Assembly: GCA_004556985.1 (NCBI GenBank)
Contig: SFFC01000013.1
Location: 1 to 30,530 of the forward strand
Origin: Clostridiales bacterium
GTDB taxonomy: Bacteria; Bacillota; Clostridia; Christensenellales; Aristaeellaceae
Direction: 5' to 3'
DNA length: 30,530 nucleotides
Numbering within the stretch: the stretch's first letter is position 1; each line of letters starts with the position of its first letter. Position numbers and translations under genes: made by a program. This document shows positions 22,294 to 30,440 of this stretch, piece after piece. The notes below the pieces were generated by a model. The model was not told the origin of the DNA. It did no database searches and saw only the letters and a list, made by a program, of their open reading frames with translations.

Positions 22294-23964
22294 TTAGAAC
22301 AGCCCCGTGATCACGCCGTCGTCGGTCACGTCGATATTGACCGCCGCCGGCACCTTCGGCAGGCCCGGCATCGTCATGATGTCGCCGGCGAGCGCGACGA
22401 CGAAGCCCGCGCCCGCGCTGACGCGCACCTGGCGGATCGTGAGGGTGAAGCCTTCCGGCGCGCCGAGCTTCTTGGGATCGTCGGAGAAGGAATACTGCGT
22501 CTTGGCGATGCACACGGGCATGCTGCCGCAGCCCTCGTCGGTCAGCTGCCGGATCGTCTTCATCGCGGCGGGGGCAAAGGCGACGTCCTTCGCGCCGTAG
22601 ATGCGCGTAGCGACGGCGCGAATCTTGTCTGCCAGCGGCAGCTCGTCCGGATAGGTAAAGGAGAACTTCTCCGGCTCCGCCTGCGCGATCTCGTCGAGCA
22701 CCAGGCGCGCCAGCTCGCGGCCGCCCTCGCCGCCCTTGGCCCAGACCTCGCAGAGCGCGACCTGCGCGCCCGTCTCGGCCGCGGCGCGGCGCACGAGCTC
22801 GATCTCCGCGTCGGTGTCGCTGGTGAAGCGGTTGAGCGCGACGACCGGGCGCAGGCCCCAGACCTCGCGGATGTTGCGCAGGTGGCGGCGCAGGTTGGCA
22901 AGGCCGCGCTCGAGCGCCTCCAGGTTCTCCGCGCCCAGATCGGCCTTGGCGACGCCGCCGTGGCTCTTGAGCGCGCGCACGGTCGCCACCAGCACGACGG
23001 CGCTGGGCGTCAGCCCCGCCATGCGGCACTTGATGTCGATGAACTTCTCCGCGCCCAAATCCGCGCCGAAGCCGGCCTCCGTCACGACGACATCCGCCAG
23101 GCGAAGCGCGGTCTTCGTCGCAATGACCGTGTTGCAGCCGTGGGCGATGTTCGCAAACGGGCCGCCATGGACGAACGCGGGCGTGCCGATCAGCGTCTGC
23201 ACGAGGTTCGGGCGCAGCGCGTCGCGCAGCAGCGCCGCGACGGCGCCCTGGGCATGGATGTCGCCCGCAGTCACGGGCCTGTCGTCGTAGGTGCGCGCGA
23301 CGACGATGCGCGCGATGCGCGCCTTGAGGTCGGCGATGGAGGAGGCAAGGCAGAGCGTCGCCATGATCTCGCTGGCGGTCGTGATGTCAAAGCCGTCCTC
23401 GCGCGGGGTGCCGTTGGCCTTGCCGCCCAGGCCGTCGAGGATATTGCGCAGCTGGCGGTCGTTCATGTCCATGCAGCGCTTCCAGGTCACGCGGCGCGGG
23501 TCAATTCCCAGCGGATTGCCCTGCTGGATGCTGTTGTCGACCATCGCGGCGAGCAGGTTGTTGGCCGCGGTGATGGCGTGCATGTCGCCGGTGAAGTGGA
23601 GGTTGATGTCCTCCATCGGGATGACCTGCGCATAGCCGCCGCCGGTCGCGCCGCCCTTCACGCCGAAGACAGGGCCCAGGGACGGCTCGCGCAGCGCGAG
23701 GCAGACGTTCTGGCCCTCCAGGTTCAGCGCGTCGGCCAGGCCGATGGAGACGGTCGTCTTGCCCTCGCCCGCGGGGGTCGGGTTGATCGCCGTGACGAGC
23801 ACGAGCTTGCCCTTCGCCGGGCGCTCCTGCAGGGCGAGGTAGTCGACCTTCGCCTTGTAGCGGCCGTAGTGCTCCAGCAGCTCGCGCGGGACGCCCGCAC
23901 GGTCGGCAATCTCGTCGATGGGCTTGGGGGTACAGGCCTGCGCGATTTCGATGTCACTTTTCAT
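22294..23964 (-). CDS. fhs: Formate-tetrahydrofolate ligase
   Basis: A 556-residue cytoplasmic enzyme that makes 10-formyl-tetrahydrofolate from formate, ATP and tetrahydrofolate. This step feeds purine synthesis, and the Wood-Ljungdahl pathway where present. The P-loop is TPAGEGKTT (about 63-71). Family motifs LREPSLGPVFGVKGGATGGG and HFTGDMHAITAANNLL follow, and the length is normal. GAAGGAGG precedes the ATG. A ZTP riboswitch lies in the leader and ties expression to the purine intermediate ZMP/ZTP, that is to shortage of 10-formyl-folate. It converges with the LpdD-like gene. Nothing in the window shows other Wood-Ljungdahl genes, so acetogenesis should not be inferred from it. Confidence 0.97.
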   Translation of the reverse strand: MKSDIEIAQACTPKPIDEIADRAGVPRELLEHYGRYKAKVDYLALQERPAKGKLVLVTAINPTPAGEGKTTVSIGLADALNLEGQNVCLALREPSLGPVFGVKGGATGGGYAQVIPMEDINLHFTGDMHAITAANNLLAAMVDNSIQQGNPLGIDPRRVTWKRCMDMNDRQLRNILDGLGGKANGTPREDGFDITTASEIMATLCLASSIADLKARIARIVVARTYDDRPVTAGDIHAQGAVAALLRDALRPNLVQTLIGTPAFVHGGPFANIAHGCNTVIATKTALRLADVVVTEAGFGADLGAEKFIDIKCRMAGLTPSAVVLVATVRALKSHGGVAKADLGAENLEALERGLANLRRHLRNIREVWGLRPVVALNRFTSDTDAEIELVRRAAAETGAQVALCEVWAKGGEGGRELARLVLDEIAQAEPEKFSFTYPDELPLADKIRAVATRIYGAKDVAFAPAAMKTIRQLTDEGCGSMPVCIAKTQYSFSDDPKKLGAPEGFTLTIRQVRVSAGAGFVVALAGDIMTMPGLPKVPAAVNIDVTDDGVITGLF

Positions 23965-23995
23965 TGATCAGGAAACCTCCTTCATCCGGTGGCCT

Positions 23996-24103
23996 ACAAA
24001 AAGGGCGCACCGATTGCTCAGTGCGCCCAGACGGTCGGCATAATAGCGCTTTCGCGCCGCGATACTTCCCTGTGGTTTGTCCACTTCCGTCAGTCATATC
24101 GCT
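23996..24103 (-). ncRNA. ZTP (pfl) riboswitch with terminator in front of fhs
   Basis: Read on the minus strand, the 5' half shows CGATATGACTGACGGAAGTGG, then loop and CCACAGGGAAGTATCG, matching the ZTP core (GUGACUGGCG..GUGG..CCAC.GGGGAGCGAC) with small changes. After a GCGC-GAAA-GCGC hairpin comes the second conserved half CCGACCGTCTGGGCG, matching CCGYCUGGGC. This last part runs straight into a terminator: GGGCGCAC (24028-24021) with GTGCGCCC (24010-24003), then T5. Ligand binding would hold the GGGC in the aptamer and prevent the terminator, the usual ON switch. Fhs is a known member of the ZTP regulon. Confidence 0.85.
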
Positions 24104-24111
24104 GTGGCGTT

Positions 24112-24140
24112 AGCATAGCACAAACCGGCAAAGACGTCAA
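24112..24140 (-). promoter_or_regulatory. Promoter of the ZTP riboswitch/fhs unit
   Basis: On the minus strand TTGACG (24140-24135) and TATGCT (24117-24112) are 17 bases apart. The start point near 24105 lies exactly at the beginning of the aptamer. It is only 19 bases after the stop of the upstream SDR gene. Confidence 0.75.
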
Positions 24141-24158
24141 GAGGCGAATGCCCGCATC

Positions 24159-24962
24159 TTACCAGGTACGGGAGGCCATCGCGCGGAACTGCGCCACGGT
24201 GGTGGTGTGGGAGTTCAGGCCGCCGTCGACGGTCATGATCTGGCCGGTCACATAGGAGCTCTCGTCGGAGCCGAGGTAAACGCACAGGTGGCCGATATCC
24301 TCCGGGCAGCCATAGCGGTTGACCATGATGTTGCTCAGGAAGATGTCCTTGAGCGCCTGGGGCACATGCGCCTCGTTCTGCGGGGTCACGATGAGGCCCG
24401 GGCGGACGCAGTTGCAGCGGATGTTGCTCTTGCCGTACTGCAGCGCGACGGACTGGGTCAGCATATCGACGCCGGCCTTGGCGCAGGCATAGGCGGTGGA
24501 GCCGAGGTCGCCGGCGCAGGAGGCCATGGAGCCGATGTTGACGATGGAGCCGCCGTTCTCATTCTTCTGCATGTAGGGCAGCGCGCACTTGGTGGTGAAG
24601 AAGGTGCCGCGCATATCGCTCTGGAAGATGGCGTCCCACATCTCGATGGTCAGCTCGTCGACGCGGCCGTCCTTGAGCGCGACGTTGGCGGCGTTGTTGA
24701 CCAGGACGTCAATCTTGCCGTACTTCTCGACGGTATCCGCCATGAGGGCCTCGATGCTCGCCGGATCAGTGATGTCCATGAAGTGATAGCTGGCCTCGCC
24801 GCCCGCCTTGACGATCTCGTCGACGACGGCCTGGCCCTTCTCCGCGCGGCGGCCGCAGATGACGACCTTCGCGCCCTCGGCCGCGTACAGCTTCGCGATG
24901 CCGATGCCGATGCCGCTGGTGGAGCCGGTAACGATGGCCACTTTGTCCTTGAGTCTGTTCAT
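24159..24962 (-). CDS. Short-chain dehydrogenase/reductase (SDR, classical)
   Basis: A 267-residue NAD(P)-dependent oxidoreductase. The cofactor motif is TGSTSGIG (12-19), NNA is at 89-91, and the catalytic triad is S145, Y158 and K162 (GSMAS, AYACAKAG). The ending VTGQIMTVDGGLNSH is typical. GRRAEK after the second beta strand (residues 38-43) suggests a preference for NADPH, but this is uncertain. The sequence resembles 3-oxoacyl-ACP reductase-like or sugar/steroid dehydrogenase members, and substrate cannot be assigned. AAGGAGGAG precedes the ATG. It has its own promoter and is divergent from serC. Confidence 0.9.
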   Translation of the reverse strand: MNRLKDKVAIVTGSTSGIGIGIAKLYAAEGAKVVICGRRAEKGQAVVDEIVKAGGEASYHFMDITDPASIEALMADTVEKYGKIDVLVNNAANVALKDGRVDELTIEMWDAIFQSDMRGTFFTTKCALPYMQKNENGGSIVNIGSMASCAGDLGSTAYACAKAGVDMLTQSVALQYGKSNIRCNCVRPGLIVTPQNEAHVPQALKDIFLSNIMVNRYGCPEDIGHLCVYLGSDESSYVTGQIMTVDGGLNSHTTTVAQFRAMASRTW

Positions 24963-25042
24963 GGGAAACTCCTCCTTATCGTATGGTCATATTGTCTATC
25001 GCATGCTTCCATAGGGGGCGGCTATCGCAGCCCCTTTTGCTC

Positions 25043-25071
25043 AGTATAGCAAAACTGCACAGGGAAATCAA
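25043..25071 (-). promoter_or_regulatory. Promoter of the SDR gene
   Basis: On the minus strand TTGATT (25071-25066) and TATACT (25048-25043) are 17 bases apart, about 75 bases ahead of the ATG. Confidence 0.65.
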
Positions 25072-25154
25072 GCCAAATCCAAAGGAAAAAACAGCGGCTT
25101 GCAACTTTTTTCACAAAGATGGGCGCGATGACGGGCGCAAATTCAAAGATGGCA

Positions 25155-25183
25155 TTGAAATTCTGTCTCTTTCGTGGTAAGAT
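25155..25183 (+). promoter_or_regulatory. Promoter of serC-serA
   Basis: TTGAAA (25155-25160) and TAAGAT (25178-25183) are 17 bases apart. The leader to serC is about 80 bases with no obvious riboswitch. Confidence 0.65.
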
Positions 25184-25268
25184 AGGGCAATACCTTCCCC
25201 GAAAATGGTGGTTCTGCGCTTCCATCCTGCAGTTTCGGGAAAGCGTCAAAGAAGAGGAGGCTGTTCAC

Positions 25269-26339
25269 ATGGATCGCGTGTTCAATTTTGCGCCGGGCCC
25301 GTCGATGCTGCCGCTGCCCGTGCTCGAGCAGGTGCAGCGCGAGCTGCTCTGCTACGGAAATACCGGCATGTCCGTCATGGAGATGAGCCATCGCTCCAAG
25401 ATGTATCTGGAGATTTTTAGCCGCACGGTGGCCGACCTGCGTGACGTCATGGGCATCCCGGAGGGCTACAAGGTCATGTTCCTCCAGGGCGGTGCGACGG
25501 CGATGTTCGCCGCCGTGGCGATGAACCTCATGGACGGCGGCAAGGCCGACTATGTCGATTCCGGCAACTTCGCCCACAACGCGCTCGTGGAGGCGAAGAA
25601 ATACGGCGAGGTCGTCGTCGCCGGCTCCTCCCGCGAGGACGGCTACAGCTATATCCCGGACTACACGCTCTCCCCGGACGCCAAATACGTCCACATCACG
25701 ACGAACAACACCATCTACGGCACCCGCTGGGACCACATCCCGCAGACGAACGGCGTGCCGCTGGTCGCCGACATGTCCTCCAACATCCTCTCGGAGGTCT
25801 ACGACGTCAGCAAATTCGGCGTCATCTACGCCGGCGCGCAGAAAAACGTCGCCCCCGCGGGCGTCGTCATCCTGATCGTGCGCGAGGATCTGCTGGGCCA
25901 TGAGCTGCCCATCACCCCGAAGGTCATGAGCTTCCAAAAGATGGCTGACGCGGACAGCATGCTCAACACGCCCAACTGCTTCGGCATCTACGTCGCCGGG
26001 CTGACCTTCCAGTGGATCAAGGCGCAGGGCGGCGTCGCGGCGCTTGAAAAGGTCAACATCGAGAAGGCGAAGCTGCTCTACGACTTCCTCGACGAGAGCC
26101 GCCTCTTCAAGGGCACGGCCCGCGCGAAGGACCGCAGCCGCATGAACGTGACCTTCGTCACCGGCGACGCCGACAAGGACGCGCTCTTCGTCAAGGAAGC
26201 CGCGGCGCAGGGCCTTGTGAACCTCAAGGGCCACCGCATCGTCGGCGGCATGCGCGCGAGCATCTACAATGCCATGCCCATCGAGGGCGTTGAGAAGCTC
26301 GTCGCCTTCATGAAGGATTTCGAGGCGAAGAACGCCTGA
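25269..26339 (+). CDS. serC: Phosphoserine aminotransferase
   Basis: A 356-residue PLP enzyme that converts 3-phosphohydroxypyruvate and glutamate to phosphoserine and 2-oxoglutarate. The start VFNFAPGPSMLPLPVLEQVQ, FLQGGATAMFAAVAMNL and the PLP lysine K192 in YAGAQKNVAPAGV are all characteristic. The end RIVGGMRASIYNAMPIEGVE is also standard. The ATG at 25269 (GAGGAGG upstream) gives the family start; the frame opens earlier but only through promoter sequence. serA follows after 16 bases, so the two form a serine biosynthesis pair. Confidence 0.97.
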   Translation: MDRVFNFAPGPSMLPLPVLEQVQRELLCYGNTGMSVMEMSHRSKMYLEIFSRTVADLRDVMGIPEGYKVMFLQGGATAMFAAVAMNLMDGGKADYVDSGNFAHNALVEAKKYGEVVVAGSSREDGYSYIPDYTLSPDAKYVHITTNNTIYGTRWDHIPQTNGVPLVADMSSNILSEVYDVSKFGVIYAGAQKNVAPAGVVILIVREDLLGHELPITPKVMSFQKMADADSMLNTPNCFGIYVAGLTFQWIKAQGGVAALEKVNIEKAKLLYDFLDESRLFKGTARAKDRSRMNVTFVTGDADKDALFVKEAAAQGLVNLKGHRIVGGMRASIYNAMPIEGVEKLVAFMKDFEAKNA

Positions 26340-26355
26340 GAAAGGATGGCCCGTC

Positions 26356-27534
26356 ATGGCTTATCAGATCAAGACCCTCAACGCGATTTCCTCCGCGATC
26401 TACACCCAGCTCGGCGAGCAGTACAGCGTCAGCGACGACGCGCAGGCGCCGGACGCGATTCTCGTGCGCTCCGCCTCGATGCATGAGACGCCGATCCCCG
26501 ACAGCGTGCTGAGCATCGCGCGCGCCGGCGCGGGCTACAACAACATCCCCGTCGACGCCTGCTCCGAGCGCGGCATCTGCGTCTTCAACACGCCGGGCGC
26601 CAACGCCAATGCCGTCTGTGAGATGGTGCTTTGCGGCCTGCTGCTCTCCTGCCGCGACGTCGTGGGCGGCATCGAGTGGGCGCGCACGCTCAAGGGCCAG
26701 GGCGACCAGGTCGAAAAGGCCGTCGAGAAGGGCAAGAAGGCCTTCGTCGGCCCGGAGCTGCGCGGCAAGACGCTGGGCGTCATCGGCCTGGGCGCCATCG
26801 GCGTGCTCGTCGCCAACGCCGCGGCCTCGCTGGGCATGAACGTCGTGGGCTATGACCCGATGATCTCCGTCGAGCACGCGTGGAAGCTCTCCCGCGACAT
26901 CCGCCGCGAGAATTCGCTCGACGCGCTCTTCTCCGCCTGCGACTTCGTGACCGTGCATGTGCCGCTGAGCGACAAGACCCGCGGCATGATCGGCAGGCGC
27001 GCGCTGTCGCTGTGCCGCAAGGGCGTGCGCATCATGAACTTCGCGCGCGGCGGCCTCGTCGACGAGGAGGCGCTCATCGCCGCGCTGGGCGACGGCCGCG
27101 TCGCCTGCTATGTGACCGACTTCCCCAGCGACGCGCTCATCGGCCTGCCCGGCGTCATCGCGATCCCGCATCTGGGCGCCTCCACACCCGAGAGCGAGGA
27201 GAACTGCGCCGTCATGGCCGCCGCGCAGACCCGCGACTTCCTCGAGTCCGGCATCATCCGCAACAGCGTCAACCTGCCCGCCGTCGACGTCGCACCGGCC
27301 GTCAAGCCGCGCCTTTTGTGCATCCACGAGAACGTGCCCAACGTCCTGGGATCGATCACCTCAGCGGTCGCCTCCTTCGGCCTGAACATCTCCGACCTGG
27401 TCAACCGCTCCCGCGGTGCGATGGCCGTCTCCGTCGTGGATATCGACGAGGTGCCGGAAGGCGTCCGCGGGGCGCTTGTCGACAAGGCAAAGGCCATCGC
27501 CGGCATGAAGCGCGTGCGCCTGCTGGGCGTGTGA
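26356..27534 (+). CDS. serA: D-3-phosphoglycerate dehydrogenase, short form with ACT domain
   Basis: A 392-residue NAD-dependent enzyme that starts serine synthesis by oxidising 3-phosphoglycerate. The Rossmann motif is GVIGLGAIG (141-149), the catalytic Arg is R231 in FARGGLVDEEAL, and the catalytic His is H272 in PHLGASTPES. Residues about 318-392 form an ACT domain (LLCIHENVPNVLGSITSAVA, INISDL-like segment). The large intervening domain of long SerA proteins is absent, which is normal for this form. The ACT domain may bind serine for feedback, but short forms are not always inhibited. AAGGATGG lies upstream of the ATG. A terminator follows. Confidence 0.95.
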   Translation: MAYQIKTLNAISSAIYTQLGEQYSVSDDAQAPDAILVRSASMHETPIPDSVLSIARAGAGYNNIPVDACSERGICVFNTPGANANAVCEMVLCGLLLSCRDVVGGIEWARTLKGQGDQVEKAVEKGKKAFVGPELRGKTLGVIGLGAIGVLVANAAASLGMNVVGYDPMISVEHAWKLSRDIRRENSLDALFSACDFVTVHVPLSDKTRGMIGRRALSLCRKGVRIMNFARGGLVDEEALIAALGDGRVACYVTDFPSDALIGLPGVIAIPHLGASTPESEENCAVMAAAQTRDFLESGIIRNSVNLPAVDVAPAVKPRLLCIHENVPNVLGSITSAVASFGLNISDLVNRSRGAMAVSVVDIDEVPEGVRGALVDKAKAIAGMKRVRLLGV

Positions 27535-27566
27535 GCGCCGGGATGCGCCGCTGAAAGCAATATTTG

Positions 27567-27603
27567 AGGGTCTTCTCCTCCTGTACGGGGAGAGGACCCT
27601 TTT
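27567..27603 (+). terminator. Terminator after serA
   Basis: AGGGTC-TTCTCCTCC pairs with GGGGAGA-GGACCCT around TGTAC, followed by TTTT (27600-27603). It ends the serC-serA transcript. Confidence 0.75.
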
Positions 27604-27690
27604 GGTGTGCGCCGGAGGACAATGCGTGATATAAAATTGACCGAATGAAAACCATCGCAAAGACGAATGGCGCAAAGTCGCCCGGGCCGA

Positions 27691-27719
27691 TTGACGAAAA
27701 AACGATTATCACTTACAAT
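27691..27719 (+). promoter_or_regulatory. Promoter of the CitMHS-type gene
   Basis: TTGACG (27691-27696) and TACAAT (27714-27719) are 17 bases apart. In the leader GGCCTGCTGA (from 27736) and TCAGCAGGCC form a 10-bp hairpin, followed by a small CCCCTCCAGGGG palindrome. No T-run follows, so it is not a classical terminator. Confidence 0.65.
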
Positions 27720-27870
27720 TCCCATGCTGTTTACGGCCTGCTGATCCCCGGCGCCCGGTCAGCAGGCCCATCCCCTCCAGGGGTCTTGTCCGTTTCTTTC
27801 CGCACGGCGCGCACGCAGCCGTCGCGCCGGACACCGCATGAAGGCGAACACGAAAGGTATTTTTTCCCCC

Positions 27871-28557
27871 ATGAGCGATCCCGTCGTCGGCATTCTCGGC
27901 CTCATTTGCATCATCACCATCGTCGTCACACTTTTCAAAGGCAAGACGCAGCCCGCCATCGCCTTCATCGTCTTCCCGACGATCCTGGGCCTGATTCTGG
28001 TTCTCGGCGGCCGTTACAGCTTTGACAACCTCGCAACGATGATCAAATCCGGCTTTAACAGCACCGGCCCCACCGCCGCGCTGTTCGTCTTCTCGGTGCT
28101 GTATTTCGGCATCATGACGGACGCGGGCATGTTCGACGCGATCATCGGCAAGCTGATGGGGCTCGTCGGGGACAACGTCATCGGCGTCGCGCTGGTGACG
28201 GCGGTCATCGCGCTGGTCGGCCATCTGGACGGCGGCGGCGCTGGCCGGCTGGCAGGAGAAGCGCCGCGGCGCGGACCTGCACGGCAGCCTCGCGCAGACC
28301 GAGGGCGCCGTTGAGGTCGAGGAGCAGAAGGCCGGCGAGGTCAACGAGCTGGCTCGCCCGAAGCTCTTCCTGTTCAACATCCTGCTGACCGTGGCCGTCA
28401 TCGCGCTGCTGATCTGGGATGTGTTCCCCAGCTATTTCCCCTTCATGCTGGGCGTCGCCATCGCGCTGTTTGTCAACTACGACTTCACCGCGAAGATGCA
28501 CAAGAAGATCATCAACCTGCACGCCGGCCCCGCGCTGATGACGCGCCTGTTTTCCCC
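27871..28557 (+). pseudogene. CitMHS-family citrate/carboxylate transporter broken by two deletions
   Basis: The first 120 or so residues look intact: PVVGILGLICIITIVVTLF, IAFIVFPTILGLILVLGG, FNSTGPTAALFVFSVLYFGI, MTDAGMFDAIIGKLM, ALVGHLDGGG. They match the N-terminal half of CitMHS transporters (PTAALLLFAILYFGIM.DAG, SLDGDG). At about 28237 the frame breaks. Another frame then gives a mid-protein part: GWQEKRRGADLHG, ELARPKLFLFNILLTVAV, FMLGVAIALFVNYDFT, LHAGPALMT. After this, near 28548, CitMHS sequence stops and the DNA joins the 3' end of a minus-strand gene. About 60 residues are missing inside and about 130 at the C-terminus, so no working transporter can result. The start is taken as the ATG at 27871, with AAAGG 13 bases upstream; an ATG at 27838 is also open. 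Confidence 0.75.
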
Positions 28558-29028
28558 CTACCGCACCCTCACGCGCGTCTCCCCGCTGCGCAGATACATC
28601 CGCTCGGGGTAGGCCTCCAGCGCGTTGAACTCGAAGAAGACCTCCTTTGCGCCCACGTCGGTCAGGCCCCGCGCGCCGGACATCGCCGCCTCCAGCACGT
28701 TGTCCTCCCCGTCGGTCAGGACGGCGTGCCTGGCCCAGCGGGCGTTGACCTCCGCCGCGCTCCAGTTGCGGTCGACTGCAAACATTCCCGCCGCCGTGCG
28801 CCGGTCGCGCTCCGCCTGCGCATCAACCGCCTCCGGCCTGGGCTCCATCGTCACGCACAGATACAGCCGCACGGAGGCATAGATGATGTGGACGCCGGAG
28901 GCGACGCTCTCCCCGAGATCCGTGAGCGCGCGCAGCGTCTGCGTCGTGCTGCCCGGAACCGGGCGCTCGCGCCGCCTCCTGGGCGGGTCAAAGAGCCGGG
29001 AAAGGTCGTCTGCGTGAATGCCGAACAT
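28558..29028 (-). CDS. Hypothetical protein, 156 residues, possibly truncated at the 3' end
   Basis: I do not recognise this protein. The ATG at 29028 has a good AGGAGG six bases upstream, so it is a real gene. It starts FGIHADDLSRLFDPPRRRR. One moderately hydrophobic stretch, VASGVHIIYASVRLYLCVTM (about residues 42-61), may be a buried strand pair rather than a membrane helix. The rest is mixed and acidic, with KEVFFEFNALEAYPERMYL near the end. There are no Cys-rich or nucleotide-binding motifs. The stop (TAG at 28558) lies at the breakpoint of the CitMHS remnant, and no terminator follows, so the last residues (LRSGETRVRVR) might be junction sequence. Confidence 0.6.
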   Translation of the reverse strand: MFGIHADDLSRLFDPPRRRRERPVPGSTTQTLRALTDLGESVASGVHIIYASVRLYLCVTMEPRPEAVDAQAERDRRTAAGMFAVDRNWSAAEVNARWARHAVLTDGEDNVLEAAMSGARGLTDVGAKEVFFEFNALEAYPERMYLRSGETRVRVR

Positions 29029-29196
29029 GCCGATGCCTCCTGTGTACGCCTGCTCCGGCGCGCCTCGCCGCCGGGCCTCTGTCTCTTTATCCCTTTAGAC
29101 GCGCAAAACCTGACAGCTTTTGCGCGCGGCGGCGCATTTTGGAAAAACTCCAACGCGCGGCAGGCAGAAACCGATTTCGGAGGCCGTCACAGGCAC

Positions 29197-29229
29197 AAAA
29201 AAAGAGAGTCCGGGGAAACTGATCCCCGG
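29197..29229 (-). terminator. Terminator of the leucine operon
   Basis: On the minus strand TCCGGGG (29229-29223) pairs with CCCCGGA (29215-29209), followed by CTCTC and T7 (29203-29197). It lies 40 bases after the small ORF at 29269-29370. Confidence 0.75.
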
Positions 29230-29268
29230 ATTCCCTTCTTTGCTTGTATCCGATCGTTTGGAAGCATC

Positions 29269-29370
29269 TCAGTTCTCCTCCAGGAGCGACCAGAACGCCT
29301 CGACGATCGCGCATTCCGTGCGGCTGAGGCCATGCTCCTCCCAGGCCGGATGCGCCGCGCTCTCCTTCAT
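29269..29370 (-). CDS. Possible 33-residue peptide after leuB
   Basis: An ATG starts three bases after the leuB stop. The peptide is MKESAAHPAWEEHGLSRTEC then AIVEAFWSLLEEN. It has an amphipathic helical ending and no recognised family. There is no ribosome binding site of its own, but stop-start closeness would allow coupling. It fills the space between leuB and the operon terminator. It could be a true small protein, or the tail of a gene lost by deletion. Confidence 0.35.
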   Translation of the reverse strand: MKESAAHPAWEEHGLSRTECAIVEAFWSLLEEN

Positions 29371-29373
29371 GGC

Positions 29374-30438
29374 TCAGATGCGCGCGGCGACGAGGTCGCC
29401 CATCTGTGTACAGCCGACCCTCGTGCAGCCCTCGGAGAGGATGTCGCCCGTGCGATAGCCCTCGTCAAGCACCTGGGTGACGGCCTGCTCGATGGCCGCG
29501 GCCTCGGCCTCCAGGCCCAGGCTGTGGCGCAGCAGCAGCGCGCCGGAGAGGATCGTGCCCAGCGGGTTGGCGATATCCCGGCCGGCGATGTCGGGCGCGG
29601 AGCCGTGAATCGGCTCATACAATCCGCGCGTGCCGCTGCCCAGGCTCGCGGAGGGCATCATGCCCAGGCTTCCCGCGATGGCGGCGCTCTCGTCGGAGAG
29701 GATGTCGCCGAAGAGGTTGCCGGTGATCATGACGTCGAACTGGCTCGGGCGCAGGATGAGCTGCATCGCGGCGTTGTCGACGTACATATAGCTGACCTCG
29801 ACCTCGGGATAGTCCCTGGCGACCTTCGCGACGGTCTCGCGCCAGAGGCGGGAGCATTCGAGCACATTCGCCTTGTCCACCGAGCAGAGCTTGCCGCGGC
29901 GCTTCTTCGCCATCTCAAAGCCGATGCGCGCGAGGCGCTCGACCTCCATCTCGGAATAGGCCATCTCGTCGGTCGCGGCCTTTCGGTCCTCGCTGCGCCA
30001 GCGCTTGCCGAAGTAGATGTCGCCGGTCAGCTCGCGCAGGATCATGATGTCGATCGGCTCGCTGATGATGTCCGGGCGCAGCGGGCAGGCGCCCGCCAGC
30101 TGCGGATGGATCGTGCAGGGGCGAAGGTTGGCGAACACCTGCATGCCCTTGCGCAGGGCGAGCAGGCCCTTCTCCGGGCGACGGGCGGCCTCCACGCCGT
30201 CCCACTTCGGGCCGCCGACGCTGCCCATGAGCACGGCGTCCGCCGCGTTGCAGGCCGCGAGCGTCTCCTCGGTCAGCGGAACGCCGAAGGCATCGATGGA
30301 GGCGCCGCCGAGCCTGCGCTCGTCAAAACGGAAGGTATGACCGTACTTGGCCGCGACGGCCTGAAGCACCTTGACGGCCTGCGCGATGATCTCCGGGCCG
30401 ATGTAATCGCCCGGGAGGGTGACGATATTTGCGTTCAT
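29374..30438 (-). CDS. leuB: 3-isopropylmalate dehydrogenase
   Basis: A 354-residue NAD-dependent decarboxylating dehydrogenase, third enzyme of leucine synthesis. Family motifs: GSVGGPKWD (near 75), LRELTGDIYFG, the catalytic Tyr in EMAYSEMEVERLARIGFEMA, Lys and Asp in VDKANVLE and YMYVDNAAMQL, and GTRGLYEPIHGSAPDIAG with NP near the end. The first loop reads LPGDYIGPEI where most LeuB have GDGIGPE, a small oddity. The ATG at 30438 has GGAGG seven bases upstream; a GTG two codons earlier overlaps the leuD stop. It follows leuD without a gap, in the usual leuCDB order. Confidence 0.95.
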   Translation of the reverse strand: MNANIVTLPGDYIGPEIIAQAVKVLQAVAAKYGHTFRFDERRLGGASIDAFGVPLTEETLAACNAADAVLMGSVGGPKWDGVEAARRPEKGLLALRKGMQVFANLRPCTIHPQLAGACPLRPDIISEPIDIMILRELTGDIYFGKRWRSEDRKAATDEMAYSEMEVERLARIGFEMAKKRRGKLCSVDKANVLECSRLWRETVAKVARDYPEVEVSYMYVDNAAMQLILRPSQFDVMITGNLFGDILSDESAAIAGSLGMMPSASLGSGTRGLYEPIHGSAPDIAGRDIANPLGTILSGALLLRHSLGLEAEAAAIEQAVTQVLDEGYRTGDILSEGCTRVGCTQMGDLVAARI

Positions 30439-30440
30439 GC

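Noticed and set aside
23996..24103. Tetrahydrofolate riboswitch in front of fhs
   Set aside because: The conserved segments match the ZTP core and the CCGYCUGGGC half rather than the THF aptamer.
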